Part shown: piece after piece, positions 8,170 through 16,244 of the stretch
How the letters are laid out: each line of letters opens with the position of its first letter
Numbering within the stretch: the stretch's first letter is position 1
Assembly: GCA_964646515.1 (NCBI GenBank)
Contig: CAZYES010000004.1
Location: 1-44,916 of the forward strand
Direction: 5' to 3'
Length of the DNA stretch: 44,916 nucleotides
Source: C7867-002 sp964646515
GTDB taxonomy: Bacteria > Patescibacteriota > Minisyncoccia > Phycocordibacterales > PALSA-1337
Notes under the pieces: generated by a model
Told to the model about the DNA's origin: nothing
Database searches by the model: none
What the model saw: the letters and a program-made list of their open reading frames with translations, nothing else
Position numbers and translations under genes: made by a program

Positions 8170-9282
8170 ATGAACTCTATCATAATCATATTTGGCATAA
8201 TTTTCATCACTGCTTCAGTCGCTTTTGCTTATTCACTAATTGAATACTTCAGGAAAAAGCGTCCCGGCCAACACAAACTGCACCATCTTTCTCGTCACCA
8301 TAAAAATCCAATTATCTCTCCCCTACCTTATCGCGAATGGGAGATATGCGGCACATTCAATCCAGCCGTTTTTCAGGATGACTGTGGCCATATTCATCTC
8401 TTATATCGCGCCATCGGTGCCGATGGTATATCGCGCATTGGTTACACATCCAGTCCAAACGGCTTAGATTTTGCAAACCGTTCGTTATATCCAGTTTATG
8501 AGCCCCTACCGGGATATGGCATGCCCGATCGCAAAAATGTAAGCGGTCCAAAAACTTACAATCCGGCATATTATACTTCTGGTGGTGGTTGGGGCGGTTC
8601 CGAGGATCCACGGACCGTAATGATCAATAACAAAGTTTATATGATTTATGTCGCCTTTGAAGGTTGGGATTCTGTACGTATGGCTTTGACTTCTATCAAG
8701 CTAAATGATTTCAAAAAAGGAAAATGGAACTGGAGAAAACCGAGAATGATTTCTCCGCCAGGGACAGTGGCCAAAAACTGGGTTATCTTCCCCGAAAAGA
8801 TAAATGGTAAATTTGCTATTTTGCATGGAGTCACGCCAGACATACTCATCGACTATGTAGATAACCTAGATACTTTGGGCGATGGTTCATTTATCATAAG
8901 TAAAAGCCCTCGAGGCGGTCGTAAAAACTTTTGGGACAATAGGGTTAGGGGTGCTGGTCCTCCACCCGTGAAAACAGACAAAGGATGGCTACTCTTGTAT
9001 CACGCCATGGACATAAATGATCCAAACAAATACAAATTAGGCGCCATGATCCTAGACCTCAATGATCCAACAAAAATAATTTACCGTTCTCCACAACCAA
9101 TACTTAACCCCGACATGCATTATGAAAATGACGGTAAACCAGGGGTCATATATGCCACAGGCGCAGCTATCATCAATAACGATTTATTTGTTTACTATGG
9201 TGGCGGAGACAAACACGTATGTATTGCACAAACACCACTGGATGAATTACTGAATTGGTTAGTAAGGTATGGAAAGCAATAA
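8170..9282 (+). CDS. Membrane-anchored GH130 family beta-mannoside phosphorylase-like protein
   Basis: A 370-residue protein with one N-terminal membrane helix (about residues 2-25) followed by RKKRPGQHK; by the positive-inside rule the catalytic part faces the cytoplasm. The rest is a five-bladed GH130 propeller with NPIISP, the LLYRAIGADG strand, the family signature SEDPR (E145-R148, containing the catalytic Asp) and GPPPVKTDKGWLLLYH. GH130 enzymes mostly cleave beta-mannosidic bonds with phosphate to give mannose-1-phosphate; a few are hydrolases. Cytosolic orientation fits a phosphorylase. It starts 34 bases after the cupin gene and ends 18 before the next GH130 gene. The linkage specificity is unknown. 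Confidence 0.85.
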   Translation: MNSIIIIFGIIFITASVAFAYSLIEYFRKKRPGQHKLHHLSRHHKNPIISPLPYREWEICGTFNPAVFQDDCGHIHLLYRAIGADGISRIGYTSSPNGLDFANRSLYPVYEPLPGYGMPDRKNVSGPKTYNPAYYTSGGGWGGSEDPRTVMINNKVYMIYVAFEGWDSVRMALTSIKLNDFKKGKWNWRKPRMISPPGTVAKNWVIFPEKINGKFAILHGVTPDILIDYVDNLDTLGDGSFIISKSPRGGRKNFWDNRVRGAGPPPVKTDKGWLLLYHAMDINDPNKYKLGAMILDLNDPTKIIYRSPQPILNPDMHYENDGKPGVIYATGAAIINNDLFVYYGGGDKHVCIAQTPLDELLNWLVRYGKQ

Positions 9283-9300
9283 GCACGTAATGCAATCAAA

Positions 9301-11181
9301 ATGTTTACATTAACCCGTTCCAAACATAATCCAATACTTTCACCTATTCACGAACACCCGTGGGAAGCGGCCGCTTCTTTCAATGGCAGTCCAATCATTC
9401 AAGGTAAAAAGACTAGACTGGTATATAGGGCCATGTCCGAACCAGATCTTCTGAAAGAACCTCACCTACGCACTTCCGTCATTGCCCAAGCGGTTTCCAA
9501 AGACGGCATAAATTACGAAGAAAGAAAAACTTTGATCCTCCCAAATACTGACTTTGATCGTTTCGGTTGTGAAGATCCGCGAGTAACAAAGTTCGGTGGC
9601 ACATATTATATTTTTTATACCGCTCTTGGTGGTTACCCATTTTCAGCAGACAACATCAAAATAGCCGTTGCCTTGAGCAAAGATCTACAAACTATAAAAG
9701 AAAAGCACCTAGTCACACCTTTTAACGCCAAAGCTATGGCTCTATTCCCGGAGAAAATAAACGGTAAAATGGGCGCCTTGCTAACTGTGAACACCGATCG
9801 TGGACCATCTGACATCTGCTATGCCGAATTTACAGATCCCGAACAAATATGGCTACCAGAATATTGGAATACTTGGTACTCTAGTCTAGAATCGCACAAA
9901 ATACACATAAGAAGATTACCCGACGATCATCTAGAATTGGGGGCAGTACCCTTAAAAACCGAAAAGGGTTGGCTAGTGGTCTATTCACACATACAACGAT
10001 ACGGACGCGGTGATCAAGTTTTTGGCATAGAAGTGATACTTCTTGATTTGGAAAATCCTCGTCATGTCATAGGCCGTACCAAAGGACCATTCATGGTACC
10101 GGAAGAATATTATGAAAACACTGGCCAAGTACCACACGTCATATTCCCTTCTGGAGCATTGATCAGAGACGAAAAATTGGAAATATACTATGGCGCAGCT
10201 GATACTCATTGCGCTATAGCCAGTATTCCTCTGGACAACTTACTACGAAGTGTCACCGAAGAACACAGTGTCAGTTTGAAACGCTTCCCCGGTAATCCGA
10301 TCATATCGCCGAGACCATCTATGCTCTGGGAAGCCGGAGGGACACTGAATCCGGCTGCGATAGACATTGCTGGCAAAACACATCTCCTCTATCGCGCCGT
10401 GTCAGCAGACAACATATCGACTATCGGCTACGCTTCTTCCACAGATGGTCTGTCCATAGACGAAAGATCCGACAAGCCTATCTATTTTCCGCGCGCAAAT
10501 TTTGAGTCAAAAGGCTGTGAAGATCCACGACTAATGGAAATAGATAAAAAGATATACATGGCCTATACAGCATACGACGGTGTTGTTCCTAGAGTAGCAA
10601 TAAGTTCAATCGACTCCGCCAATTTCATCAAACACAAATGGGCATTATGGTCCAAGCCCGAGGCTATCACGCCAAATTCAATCCCCAATAAAGATTCTTC
10701 TATATTACCAGAATTGGTTAATGGAAAATATATGGTTTTTCATCGAGTCAACGAAAGTATCTGTGTTGACTTTGTGAATTCACTTGACTTCTCCAAAGAA
10801 AAAATTGACGAGGGTATAGAAATAATCTCTCCCAGAAGAGGAATGTGGGATGGGGGTAAGGTGGGAATAGCATCACCGCCAGTAAAAACCAAAAATGGCT
10901 GGCTACTCCTGTACCACGGAGTCTCCTGGAGTACGACGTACAGAGTCGGGGCCGTACTCCTGGACATCAAAGATCCAACTGTAGTCAAAGCGCGGACAGC
11001 TATCCCGTTGTTTGAACCAGAAGAAGAATATGAACACAAAGGTGTAGTGCCAAATGTTGTCTTTCCTTGTGGCCTGGTAGTGAGAAAAGGAATAGCCTAC
11101 ATGTATTACGGCGCAGGAGATAGTGTCATAGGAGTGGCTACAATAAAAATATCTACTCTCTTGAAAATGCTAGAAATCTAA
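9301..11181 (+). CDS. Tandem GH130 protein (two phosphorylase domains in one chain)
   Basis: A 626-residue protein made of two complete GH130 domains, about residues 1-320 and 325-626. Each begins with a short NPI-S-P strand and carries its own signature: GCEDPR with E91-R94 in the first and E407-R410 in the second. Both have the GWL and strand-closing segments near the end (PSGALIRDEKLEIYYGAAD; FPCGLVVRKGIAYMYYGAGD). There is no signal peptide or membrane helix, so it should be cytosolic. Typical GH130 proteins are single-domain, 300 to 400 residues, so the fusion is unusual. The second domain looks more like the anchored protein at 8170-9282 than the first does. Expected product is mannose-1-phosphate from beta-mannosides. 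Confidence 0.85.
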   Translation: MFTLTRSKHNPILSPIHEHPWEAAASFNGSPIIQGKKTRLVYRAMSEPDLLKEPHLRTSVIAQAVSKDGINYEERKTLILPNTDFDRFGCEDPRVTKFGGTYYIFYTALGGYPFSADNIKIAVALSKDLQTIKEKHLVTPFNAKAMALFPEKINGKMGALLTVNTDRGPSDICYAEFTDPEQIWLPEYWNTWYSSLESHKIHIRRLPDDHLELGAVPLKTEKGWLVVYSHIQRYGRGDQVFGIEVILLDLENPRHVIGRTKGPFMVPEEYYENTGQVPHVIFPSGALIRDEKLEIYYGAADTHCAIASIPLDNLLRSVTEEHSVSLKRFPGNPIISPRPSMLWEAGGTLNPAAIDIAGKTHLLYRAVSADNISTIGYASSTDGLSIDERSDKPIYFPRANFESKGCEDPRLMEIDKKIYMAYTAYDGVVPRVAISSIDSANFIKHKWALWSKPEAITPNSIPNKDSSILPELVNGKYMVFHRVNESICVDFVNSLDFSKEKIDEGIEIISPRRGMWDGGKVGIASPPVKTKNGWLLLYHGVSWSTTYRVGAVLLDIKDPTVVKARTAIPLFEPEEEYEHKGVVPNVVFPCGLVVRKGIAYMYYGAGDSVIGVATIKISTLLKMLEI

Positions 11182-11198
11182 TAGAAATTGAAACAAAA

Positions 11199-11951
11199 AT
11201 GACCGTGGGCTCAAAAAAACTCATTATCTTCGATCTTGATGGAACGCTCTCGAAGAGCAAGTTTCCTGTTGATGAAGAAATGGCCGAACTTATAACGCGA
11301 TTGTTGAAGAATAAAAAGGTCGCCATAATCTCCGGTGGTGGTTACCCTCAATTTCAAAAACAATTCCTAGCTATGTTGCCGAGAACAACTGATAATTACA
11401 GCAATCTATTTTTGATGCCTACATCAGGTACACGACTCTACACTTGGGAAAACAATTGGGTAGAAAAATACGCAGAAAATCTCACAACTAATGAAAAAGA
11501 AAAAATAATGCTGGCTTTGAATAACGCGCTTCGTAAAGTAAATTATACTCCACCCAAAAAAGTGTTTGGTGAAATCATCGAAGATCGTGGCTCACAAATA
11601 ACTTTTTCGGCACTGGGACAAAAAGCGCCCAATGAACTAAAAAACGCTTGGGATCCCACCAGAGAAAAAAGACAAAGAATCACCGATAACATCCAACGAA
11701 AGCTTATAGGGTTCGACGTACGTATTGGTGGCTCAACTTCTATTGATATCACAAAACGAGGCGTCAACAAAGGTTATGGCGTAAGAAAACTCAAACAATT
11801 CCTGAATATGCCCGACGAAGAAATCGTCTTCGTAGGTGATGCACTGTTTTATGGAGGCAACGATTACCCAGTGAAAGCTATGGGCATTGACTGCTTGGAA
11901 GTAAAAAACCCAGAAGATACCAAACAATTAGTGAGAAGCTGGATCGATTGA
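11199..11951 (+). CDS. Eukaryote-type phosphomannomutase (HAD-IIB family)
   Basis: A 250-residue HAD-superfamily enzyme resembling eukaryotic PMM1/PMM2 rather than the bacterial alpha-D-phosphohexomutase. Visible motifs: IIFDLDGTL (D12 nucleophile, D14), GSQITFSALGQKAP, IGGSTSIDITKRGVNKGYG and VGDALFYGGNDYPVKA. It interconverts mannose-1-phosphate and mannose-6-phosphate. It is the last gene of the cupin-GH130-GH130 run, starting 17 bases after the tandem GH130 gene, so it links the phosphorylases to the isomerase. It converges with the carboxypeptidase gene at 11971. Confidence 0.9.
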   Translation: MTVGSKKLIIFDLDGTLSKSKFPVDEEMAELITRLLKNKKVAIISGGGYPQFQKQFLAMLPRTTDNYSNLFLMPTSGTRLYTWENNWVEKYAENLTTNEKEKIMLALNNALRKVNYTPPKKVFGEIIEDRGSQITFSALGQKAPNELKNAWDPTREKRQRITDNIQRKLIGFDVRIGGSTSIDITKRGVNKGYGVRKLKQFLNMPDEEIVFVGDALFYGGNDYPVKAMGIDCLEVKNPEDTKQLVRSWID

Positions 11952-11970
11952 TATAGCCACCAGCTCCACC

Positions 11971-12945
11971 CTACTTAACCCGATCAATCAAAATCCTCGT
12001 ATCTGATGCCCTGCTACCTATCTCTGAACCTAGTACTATGACAGCAATTGGCTTGTCATTGATCTTTATTATGGTCAGCATTGTCTCTAGGGCCTGTGGC
12101 GTACGCCCGGTCTTACCGCCTATAAAATTCTGATCATTGACAAATGGATGAGTATTCACAAAATCGTGATAATTATGATCAGTCGTAGTTCCCAAAAAAG
12201 TCTTGTCCATACGGGTAATAGCCAAAATTTCTGAACGTGATTTGTAAAGATAGCGCGCCAACGCAAAAAAGTCTTCAGCTGATGATTGATTGTTAGGGTC
12301 TATTCCCGAAGGATCGGCAAAAAATGTCTTTGGCATACCGACTTCCCAAGCATAACTTGACATCAGTTCCAAAAATTTCGTCCTGTCTATGGCCGAGGCC
12401 AGAGCTTCAGCAGCTATATTGGAAGAACTAAGCAAAAGAGGATATAACAATTCGGTCATTTTGAATTTTTCTTCGGCCACAAGCATACTGGCATCACCAG
12501 CCACCTTGGTCATTTCGTCACTGATCGTAATAGTTGTGGTTGGAGATATGGTGTCAGTGGCGGCAATAGCCGTGATCAGTTTTGACATTGAAGCCACGGG
12601 CAAAACCATGGAAATATTGTGTTTTAGTATTATCTCCCCCGTTTCAACATTGCCAACTAGATACGCCTTGGCACTAACCATGTCTGAAGAACTAACGGGA
12701 GTCGGTGCTATTTTCGACTGAGATGGCAAATCATCCTTCGTACCATATACCGTATTCTCAAGATCCTGTTGATCATAAAAATAAGTATCCGCAACCAATG
12801 AAGACTGTGGCTGATTTATTACTATATCTTTAACTTCAGAGACTCGAATCAAGGGCCGTTGTTCATTCACCTTAAAAGCAATCATTGCGCCAACAAAGAT
12901 AAAACAAATACAAACAACGACAAGACGACGATGATAATCATTCAT
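11971..12945 (-). CDS. D-alanyl-D-alanine carboxypeptidase (peptidase S11)
   Basis: A 324-residue penicillin-binding protein of the DacA type. It has an N-terminal membrane anchor (about residues 8-24), a low-complexity linker and a serine peptidase domain with S119-x-x-K122 (SMSK), S174-S-N176 and K278-T-G280. It trims the terminal D-Ala of peptidoglycan pentapeptides outside the membrane. The C-terminal domain seen in E. coli DacA is missing, which is common in small members. It is transcribed from its own extended -10 promoter and converges with the phosphomannomutase gene. Confidence 0.9.
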   Translation of the reverse strand: MNDYHRRLVVVCICFIFVGAMIAFKVNEQRPLIRVSEVKDIVINQPQSSLVADTYFYDQQDLENTVYGTKDDLPSQSKIAPTPVSSSDMVSAKAYLVGNVETGEIILKHNISMVLPVASMSKLITAIAATDTISPTTTITISDEMTKVAGDASMLVAEEKFKMTELLYPLLLSSSNIAAEALASAIDRTKFLELMSSYAWEVGMPKTFFADPSGIDPNNQSSAEDFFALARYLYKSRSEILAITRMDKTFLGTTTDHNYHDFVNTHPFVNDQNFIGGKTGRTPQALETMLTIIKINDKPIAVIVLGSEIGSRASDTRILIDRVK

Positions 12946-12952
12946 TGTTTGT

Positions 12953-12961
12953 ATTCTAACA
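12953..12961 (-). promoter_or_regulatory. Extended -10 promoter of the carboxypeptidase gene, leaderless spacing
   Basis: On the minus strand TGTTAGAAT ends 7 bases before the ATG at 12945. Matches the recurring TGnTAnnnT plus 7 bases plus ATG arrangement. Confidence 0.55.
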
Positions 12962-13026
12962 TCTGACTACTGATTTGTGTAACTCTCGTATTTAATCTGC
13001 GCCTTGGGTATACCACATAGATTCCA

Positions 13027-13521
13027 TCATCTGGTGACATAAATAGATGCGGTCAATTCGCCAGTAGAACTGGCCGTAATACGTCCATTGGCGTCACGAT
13101 AAACGAAATACCCTGTCTTATAATCGGTAGTACTCGCAAAATGGGCTCCAACAAGAGATGGATCAAATGGCAAAGAAGATAGGTAGTCCGGCACCAAGCA
13201 GGTTGCAATGTCGCCGGGATAGTTGGGAATCGTTGTCGTGCTCTCAACTAACGTTGGCATAGCTGGCAAGTCTCTAACAATACCCTCGCAAACAAAAACA
13301 CCCCTATGTTCTGCCATATTCTGATGGATACCATTCAATAAAGCGTTGACGTTGCTCGTGCGTTGAGAATCGCGAGCCAATTTGAATTGGCGAACGGGAT
13401 TGACTGCAACCAAGACCACCGCGGCCAAAATAGCGATGATACCAATAACGACTAAAACTTCGATCAAGGTAAAACCACGAACTGGTTTATTATTCCTTCT
13501 ACGTATATTTATATTATTCAT
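13027..13521 (-). CDS. Type IV pilin-like protein (prepilin)
   Basis: A 164-residue prepilin with a basic leader ending in Gly and the classical start of the mature protein, GFTLIEVLVVIGIIAILAAV (Glu at position 5), which is a substrate for a PilD-type peptidase and forms the hydrophobic helix of the fibre. The C-terminal part contains two cysteines (in FVCEGIV and ATCLVPD) that could form the disulfide of a pilin head. The frame opens 4 codons earlier at a TTG (13533), but the ATG at 13521 is preferred. Upstream lies a 90-base leader that also occurs before the gene at 15972. It probably is a major or structural pilin of the cluster. Confidence 0.88.
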   Translation of the reverse strand: MNNINIRRRNNKPVRGFTLIEVLVVIGIIAILAAVVLVAVNPVRQFKLARDSQRTSNVNALLNGIHQNMAEHRGVFVCEGIVRDLPAMPTLVESTTTIPNYPGDIATCLVPDYLSSLPFDPSLVGAHFASTTDYKTGYFVYRDANGRITASSTGELTASIYVTR

Positions 13522-13540
13522 ATAATTACTCAATTAAAAC

Positions 13541-13630
13541 TAATAATTATTGACTGTACCAGAGAAGGATAAAATCCCAATAAAAAAACAATCAAATCCG
13601 AATAAAAAAAAGTTAAAATTATTATAAAAC
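13541..13630 (-). repeat. Copy A of a duplicated 90-base leader upstream of the pilin gene
   Basis: These 90 bases match 15994-16083 at 77 positions with no gap. Both copies lie about 20 bases before a minus-strand ATG (19 here). Read on the minus strand it contains two similar T-rich units, each a run of 7 or 8 T followed by AT and a G-containing spacer and ATTT-A/G-AT. A TATAAT at 13621-13626 could be the -10 of a promoter, in which case most of the repeat would be a transcribed 5' leader of about 90 bases. Confidence 0.8.
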
Positions 13631-13663
13631 ACGCTCACTTGAACATAATCTAAACAAGAAAAA

Positions 13664-13936
13664 TCAAAAAATTACTTCGCAATCAAATTCTTTCAATGTA
13701 CTAGTACCACTCAAAAAGAAATCTTTGGAAATCATAATGGAAGCGGTATCTAAACAAGCCCGTCTGTTTAGTTCAGCCTGGATCCGCAACTCTCTCTTTG
13801 AGACATTCTCGGCATAGCTTATGACAGATGACATAGTCACAAAAGAAAAAGCTATGATGCCAGACGATAGAACAACGACGGCAATAAGCGCGATAAATCC
13901 ACGTCTTGCAAATTGGTCTCTATTGACTTTGTGCAT
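13664..13936 (-). CDS. PilX/GspK-like minor pilin component
   Basis: A 90-residue protein with a short basic leader, RRG, and a hydrophobic helix (FIALIAVVVLSSGIIAFSF) at residues 14-32. It resembles the N-terminus of PilX and GspK proteins, which also lack Glu at position 5. The ectodomain is short with two cysteines (C56, C86). Its start overlaps the end of the 56-residue pilin gene by 17 bases, so it is in the same operon. It is shorter than typical PilX; there is no sign of a frameshift. Confidence 0.6.
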   Translation of the reverse strand: MHKVNRDQFARRGFIALIAVVVLSSGIIAFSFVTMSSVISYAENVSKRELRIQAELNRRACLDTASIMISKDFFLSGTSTLKEFDCEVIF

Positions 13937-14090
13937 ATATGATATCTTGCATCAAACTTACATCTCTTGTATGCACACTGCACGCATATTCTATAAATCC
14001 AGACAGTAAGAGCGATAACAAAAAGGAATAAAGTATTACTTCAATAAAAGTTACTCCCTGATTTTTCTCTTGACTCAATCTTTTATTCAT
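13920..14090 (-). CDS. Very short prepilin-like protein
   Basis: A 56-residue protein with a prepilin leader ending in QG and the mature start VTFIEVILYSFLLSLLLSGF, with Glu at position 5. Its start codon overlaps the stop of the upstream fusion gene as ATGA, so translation is coupled; the longer frame that begins at 14162 lies inside that gene and is rejected. After the hydrophobic helix only about 25 residues remain, so there is almost no pilin head. It may be an assembly initiator or an adaptor between larger pilins (inference). Confidence 0.65.
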   Translation of the reverse strand: MNKRLSQEKNQGVTFIEVILYSFLLSLLLSGFIEYACSVHTRDVSLMQDIIYAQSQ

Positions 14091-15592
14091 TGTCTTTTTA
14101 TGTTTATCTTGTAAATAATCGGCGTATTGTGATCGAGAATGAACAATGAATCTCCGTCGCAAGTCATGGATTGTGGGGTTGTTGGTAATGAATGAGATAG
14201 GGGCAGATTTGAAAAGCTGTATGCATTGGACAATAAAGACCTACCAAATATCTGTAATTCCTGACTCGCCTTGCGTGTAGCCAAGAATATCCTTGACCTG
14301 TCAGCGACAATTCCATAAACACCACTGGAGATATCGACCGAGCTGGGAGAAACAAGCGTCGTCGATGATGTTGTGGCCCAAGAAAAGGCCTCGTGATCTG
14401 TTGTAATGTTATAGCCACCAGAAGTCCTGCCAAAATTTGTATTGTCCTCAAACATAGCAATGACTTTCCCCTCTTGTCTCTCTCTGCCAGATGGGCTAAA
14501 TGAATTCGATAAAACAAGTTGCCCTAGATTGTGGACATCGACAAGCATCAGTTGTTTTTGCCCCGCAGTCGCTATATAGGCCAAGTCGTCTCTTACAAAT
14601 ATATCGTTTACCTTACTGCCGATTTCGAAACCACTGATTTTCACTGGCGTAGTCGGATTTGTTACGTCGATAATATTAAATTCGTCTCCGCTCCACTTCT
14701 CGGTACCAAGAAATATCTTGCCTTTGTTGTAAAAAATGGAGCTTGCGAGTGGTGGAGTGGCCGTCGCATATGGCAAAGGCAATTGATATTTTTTCTCTAA
14801 AATAAGATTACCCAGACCATCAAGGCGAATCACCTGAAGTTGCCCGGTAATACTCGTAGCAGCAGCATATATTCTATTTTTAGCAATTGTAATCGCTCCG
14901 ATCCCTGGGCCTGTGTTTATATATGATAAAACAACTGGATTGTAGATATCATGAATGTCAATAACGATCAGGTCTGGGTCCAAAGCAATGGCTGAATCGG
15001 TTGAAATATAGGCAATGCCATTCCTAACTTCAAGATCAGTCGGTAATAAGGTCGGATTGATCGGCAATGCTATGGGTGTACTTGAAACCGTGATTGCCAA
15101 AGAACTAGAAGCAGTGTAATCAACCAGAGATGCATTGTAATCACTAATGAACCTGTACGAACCCAAAACTTGATCGTTGGAAAAATCGGGCGAACATAAT
15201 GGCGTACCCATGAACTCATCTGCATTGGTAAATGGATAGGCTCGAACAGCATTAAATGTGATCGGCCGGAAATACCGAGAGCTAGTCGCCAAATTACTCG
15301 AGGTCAGAACTATGTTGTTTATAATGCGATCGTTGCCATAAAAACGCGAAGTGGCACTAATATTACTGACACCATCATCAATATTGATGGATTGATATGG
15401 TACAAGTGTCTCAATATTACTCAAATGTGATTCGTACATATCGATCAGTCGGTTGCGCTCTCTGGCAACATTGAATGTCTCTCGAGCATTTACAGAAGAT
15501 CCCGTAATAATAGTAATGAGAACCGTGGCCAGAGAAAAAGCAAGAATAATATCTATCAAAAGCACACCAGAGTTGCGGTTTTTATTTACCAT
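14087..15592 (-). CDS. Prepilin-like N-terminus fused to an LVIVD-type beta-propeller
   Basis: A 501-residue protein. It begins with a 9-residue leader ending in SG and a hydrophobic helix LLIDIILAFSLATVLITII; the residue at mature position 5 is Asp rather than Glu and position 1 is Val. After a helical neck there is a region of repeats of the LVIVD type, visible as LIVIDIHDIYNPVVLSYI, FNIIDVTNPTTPVKISGF and LMLVDVHNLGQLVLSNSF, expected to form a beta-propeller. The product is likely a surface protein anchored through a pilin-like fibre, working as adhesin or sensor at a pilus tip (inference, by analogy with PilY1). The frame extends to a TTG at 15622; ATG 15592 gives a standard leader length. 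Confidence 0.75.
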   Translation of the reverse strand: MVNKNRNSGVLLIDIILAFSLATVLITIITGSSVNARETFNVARERNRLIDMYESHLSNIETLVPYQSINIDDGVSNISATSRFYGNDRIINNIVLTSSNLATSSRYFRPITFNAVRAYPFTNADEFMGTPLCSPDFSNDQVLGSYRFISDYNASLVDYTASSSLAITVSSTPIALPINPTLLPTDLEVRNGIAYISTDSAIALDPDLIVIDIHDIYNPVVLSYINTGPGIGAITIAKNRIYAAATSITGQLQVIRLDGLGNLILEKKYQLPLPYATATPPLASSIFYNKGKIFLGTEKWSGDEFNIIDVTNPTTPVKISGFEIGSKVNDIFVRDDLAYIATAGQKQLMLVDVHNLGQLVLSNSFSPSGRERQEGKVIAMFEDNTNFGRTSGGYNITTDHEAFSWATTSSTTLVSPSSVDISSGVYGIVADRSRIFLATRKASQELQIFGRSLLSNAYSFSNLPLSHSLPTTPQSMTCDGDSLFILDHNTPIIYKINIKRQ

Positions 15593-15720
15593 GAATTGTT
15601 TCGGAGCGCACTTAATATTCAAGGGCAGTAAGACTGGCCCAAAAAGCAGTCAAAGACCGATAGACATCTACTAGCTACTGCTAACCAACGCCAAAGGTTT
15701 TACGACCGCATCAATCGAGA

Positions 15721-15972
15721 TTACAATTCATCCTTGACATGTCTACATTCTCTAATATCTTCTTTTACTTCACCCAAAGTGTCAGAGACATCTTGACGAC
15801 TCAGCTCAACCTTGTCTTCGACTTCGGCCAACCTAGAATATAATCTAGATTCGGCAGCATCTATTCTTTCTTCCAGACGTTCGAAGCTACGGGCTATCGA
15901 TACGGCCACGTCATCGCTATTTTTATAGATTAAATGTTCAATAAGTTCGAGATCTCTTTGTTCTAATGACAT
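15721..15972 (-). CDS. Small coiled-coil protein of unknown function
   Basis: An 83-residue acidic protein that is predicted to be almost entirely helical, with heptad-like repeats in ERLEERIDAAESRLYSRLAE and following residues. No catalytic motif or membrane segment. Small proteins of this sort are frequent in candidate phyla genomes and have no known function. It shares its 90-base upstream leader with the pilin gene at 13521, so the two may be regulated together. It is the most upstream gene of the minus-strand pilin block, 128 bases before the start of the fusion gene. Confidence 0.7.
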   Translation of the reverse strand: MSLEQRDLELIEHLIYKNSDDVAVSIARSFERLEERIDAAESRLYSRLAEVEDKVELSRQDVSDTLGEVKEDIRECRHVKDEL

Positions 15973-15993
15973 ATTTTATTTGTTATTAATTAT

Positions 15994-16083
15994 TAATAAT
16001 TATTGACTTTATCAAAGAGAAATAAAATCCCAATAAAAAAATAATAAAATCCTGATAAAAAAAGGTTAAAATTCTTATAAAAT
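15994..16083 (-). repeat. Copy B of the duplicated 90-base leader
   Basis: Matches 13541-13630 at 77 of 90 positions without gaps and lies 21 bases before the ATG at 15972. The rest of the gap up to dnaB (16084-16244) has the dnaB promoter and no other recognisable element. Confidence 0.8.
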
Positions 16084-16162
16084 ATACCCGAATTGTGATT
16101 GGGCCAAAATAAATGATATGGACTATTCACATATTGTCCACCGTTTTATCTATAATGATCAT

Positions 16163-16189
16163 TTGCAAACCAAAGTAGCATGATACAAT
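16163..16189 (+). promoter_or_regulatory. Probable dnaB promoter
   Basis: TTGCAA at 16163-16168 and TGATACAAT at 16181-16189 (extended -10). Start of transcription would be about 16196, giving a leader of nearly 50 bases. A TATAAT at 16151-16156 is an alternative. Confidence 0.4.
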
Positions 16190-16244
16190 GGGCTCAAAGA
16201 AACAACTTTATTTACCACCCAATTAATAAGTATCGAATAATAAC

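Noticed and set aside
14164..14517. 117-codon minus-strand frame within the pilin/propeller gene
   Set aside because: Lies wholly inside the larger gene in another frame, has no recognisable domain and no start signals of its own.
15623..15720. Short minus-strand frame ending VVKPLALVSSS just after the coiled-coil gene
   Set aside because: Under 20 codons, no start codon of its own beyond GTA/ATT and no sign of frame conservation; likely chance.
13541..16083. CRISPR-like or mobile-element repeat
   Set aside because: Only two copies 2.4 kb apart, both fixed at the same distance from a start codon; no spacer array, transposase or inverted ends.
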